43,003 nucleotides of DNA from Crocinitomicaceae bacterium (GTDB taxonomy: Bacteria; Bacteroidota; Bacteroidia; Flavobacteriales_D; Crocinitomicaceae): positions 1-43,003 of the forward strand of contig JAKVAS010000011.1 of NCBI GenBank assembly GCA_022448165.1, in the 5' to 3' direction. A model generated the notes under the pieces. That model searched no databases. It had not been told where the DNA came from and saw only the letters and a program-made list of their open reading frames with translations. The translations under genes were made by a program, and so were the position numbers. Positions 42,408 through 43,003 of this stretch are shown piece by piece (within the stretch, counting starts at the first letter, position 1; every line of letters starts with the position of its first letter).

Positions 42408-43003
42408 GTACCGAAAGTCAAGCATATTTTATAACAAAAAAGGGGGATGCAAAGGATGCGTTTGAATTGCGATCATTTTTAATTGAAGATCCGATAGACA
42501 ATGAGATATTGATCGAATCAGAAGCATTTGGGTTGAATTATGCAGATGTTATGGCGAGACGTGGCTTGTATCGAGAAGCCCCGGAATTTCCGTGTGTTGT
42601 TGGATACGAAGCAGTGGGAAGAGTTGTTAAATGCGGACCGATGGCAGATTCCAAATTGTTAGGAAAACGAGTAGTGGCATTTTGTCGTTTTGGTGGATAT
42701 GCAAAACATTTGATAACGAATGATTATGCTGCAGTTGAAGTGGGTAAGCAACCTGCCTCTGAATTGTTGGCGTTATGCACGCAATCCGTAACAGCATTTT
42801 ATATGTCGGATTATCTTGCACCAGTTCATGCAACCGATACTGTTCTCGTTCATGCAGCTGCTGGGGGAGTTGGGACAATGTTGATTCAACTGGCTAAGCT
42901 TAAAGGAGCTAAAGTAATTGCTAAGGTTGGTCGGGCCGAGAAGGAAGTTTTGGTAAAATCTTTAGGTGCAGATCATGTAGTCAATTATCGTTCTTCAGAT
43001 TAT
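42404..43003 (+). CDS. Zinc-type alcohol dehydrogenase-like / quinone oxidoreductase (MDR family), 3' end outside window
   Basis: The frame is open from the ATG at 42404 to the window edge, giving 200 residues with no stop. It begins MSTESQAYFITKKGD. Residues 36-60 have the GroES-like fold (ILIESEAFGLNYADVMARRG), followed by PCVVGYEAVGRVV and VVAFCRFGGYAKH. The cofactor-binding domain has VLVHAAAGGVGTMLIQLAKLKGA (GGVG, about 150-172) and the strand VNYRSSDY where the sequence is cut. The catalytic zinc ligands of true alcohol dehydrogenases are missing (NYADVMARRG), placing it with the NADPH:quinone oxidoreductase / VAT-1-like branch. The substrate is unknown. It overlaps rsmI by four bases (ATGA). 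Confidence 0.93.
   Translation, partial: MSTESQAYFITKKGDAKDAFELRSFLIEDPIDNEILIESEAFGLNYADVMARRGLYREAPEFPCVVGYEAVGRVVKCGPMADSKLLGKRVVAFCRFGGYAKHLITNDYAAVEVGKQPASELLALCTQSVTAFYMSDYLAPVHATDTVLVHAAAGGVGTMLIQLAKLKGAKVIAKVGRAEKEVLVKSLGADHVVNYRSSDY

Overview
The window looks like chromosomal DNA from a gliding or surface-colonising member of the Bacteroidota, most likely order Flavobacteriales and possibly near Fluviicola/Crocinitomix. The taxonomic placement is inference. The reasons are: low GC; start sites without clear Shine-Dalgarno sequences; several -7 boxes of the Bacteroidota type TAnnTTTG; and many type IX secretion system (T9SS) parts and clients, including PorP/SprF barrels, an OmpA/PorE-like protein, gliding-motility-associated (type B) C-terminal domains and type A sorting domains. 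No tRNA, rRNA, CRISPR array, insertion sequence or prophage was seen, and no intergenic gap exceeds about 285 bases.

Layout from left to right. (1) 1-2682: the end of an acyl-CoA carboxylase carboxyltransferase gene with its terminator, then aspS with a recognisable promoter, then a small YgjV-like membrane protein. (2) 2897-3651: two tandemly duplicated small helix-turn-helix proteins. (3) 3781-15080, minus strand: a very tight five-gene operon read right to left as adhesin, PorP/SprF, adhesin, PorP/SprF, PorE-like OmpA protein. (4) 15250-23943, plus strand: cysS, polA, a seven-TM protein of unknown function and a third T9SS type B surface protein whose start codon sits beside a nested inverted repeat. 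(5) 24039-30630: an ABC-F ATPase (minus), CreD (plus) and a large COG1112-type superfamily 1 helicase with a DUF4011-like segment (minus). (6) 30813-33366: an operon of a cystathionine gamma-synthase-type enzyme, a KtrA/TrkA-type K+ channel regulator and a short-chain dehydrogenase. (7) 33489-37921: two tandem paralogous secreted M43 metalloproteases, each ending in a type A T9SS sorting domain and each followed by a strong hairpin terminator. (8) 37994-40787, minus: hemA-hemC-hemD for tetrapyrrole synthesis. (9) 40950-43003, plus: an RDD membrane protein, rsmI and the start of a quinone-oxidoreductase-like gene cut by the window edge.

The dominant theme is outer-surface biology. There are three giant type B adhesin-like proteins, two candidate dedicated PorP/SprF partners, a peptidoglycan-anchored OmpA/PorE-like partner, and two type A secreted proteases, all set among ordinary housekeeping genes. 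The most interesting unit is the compact operon with two adhesin+PorP/SprF pairs. It looks like a duplicated and diverged cassette in which each secreted protein may have its own export or anchoring partner. Secondary points are the solitary helicase, the tandem HTH pair, and several small inverted repeats next to start codons or promoters.
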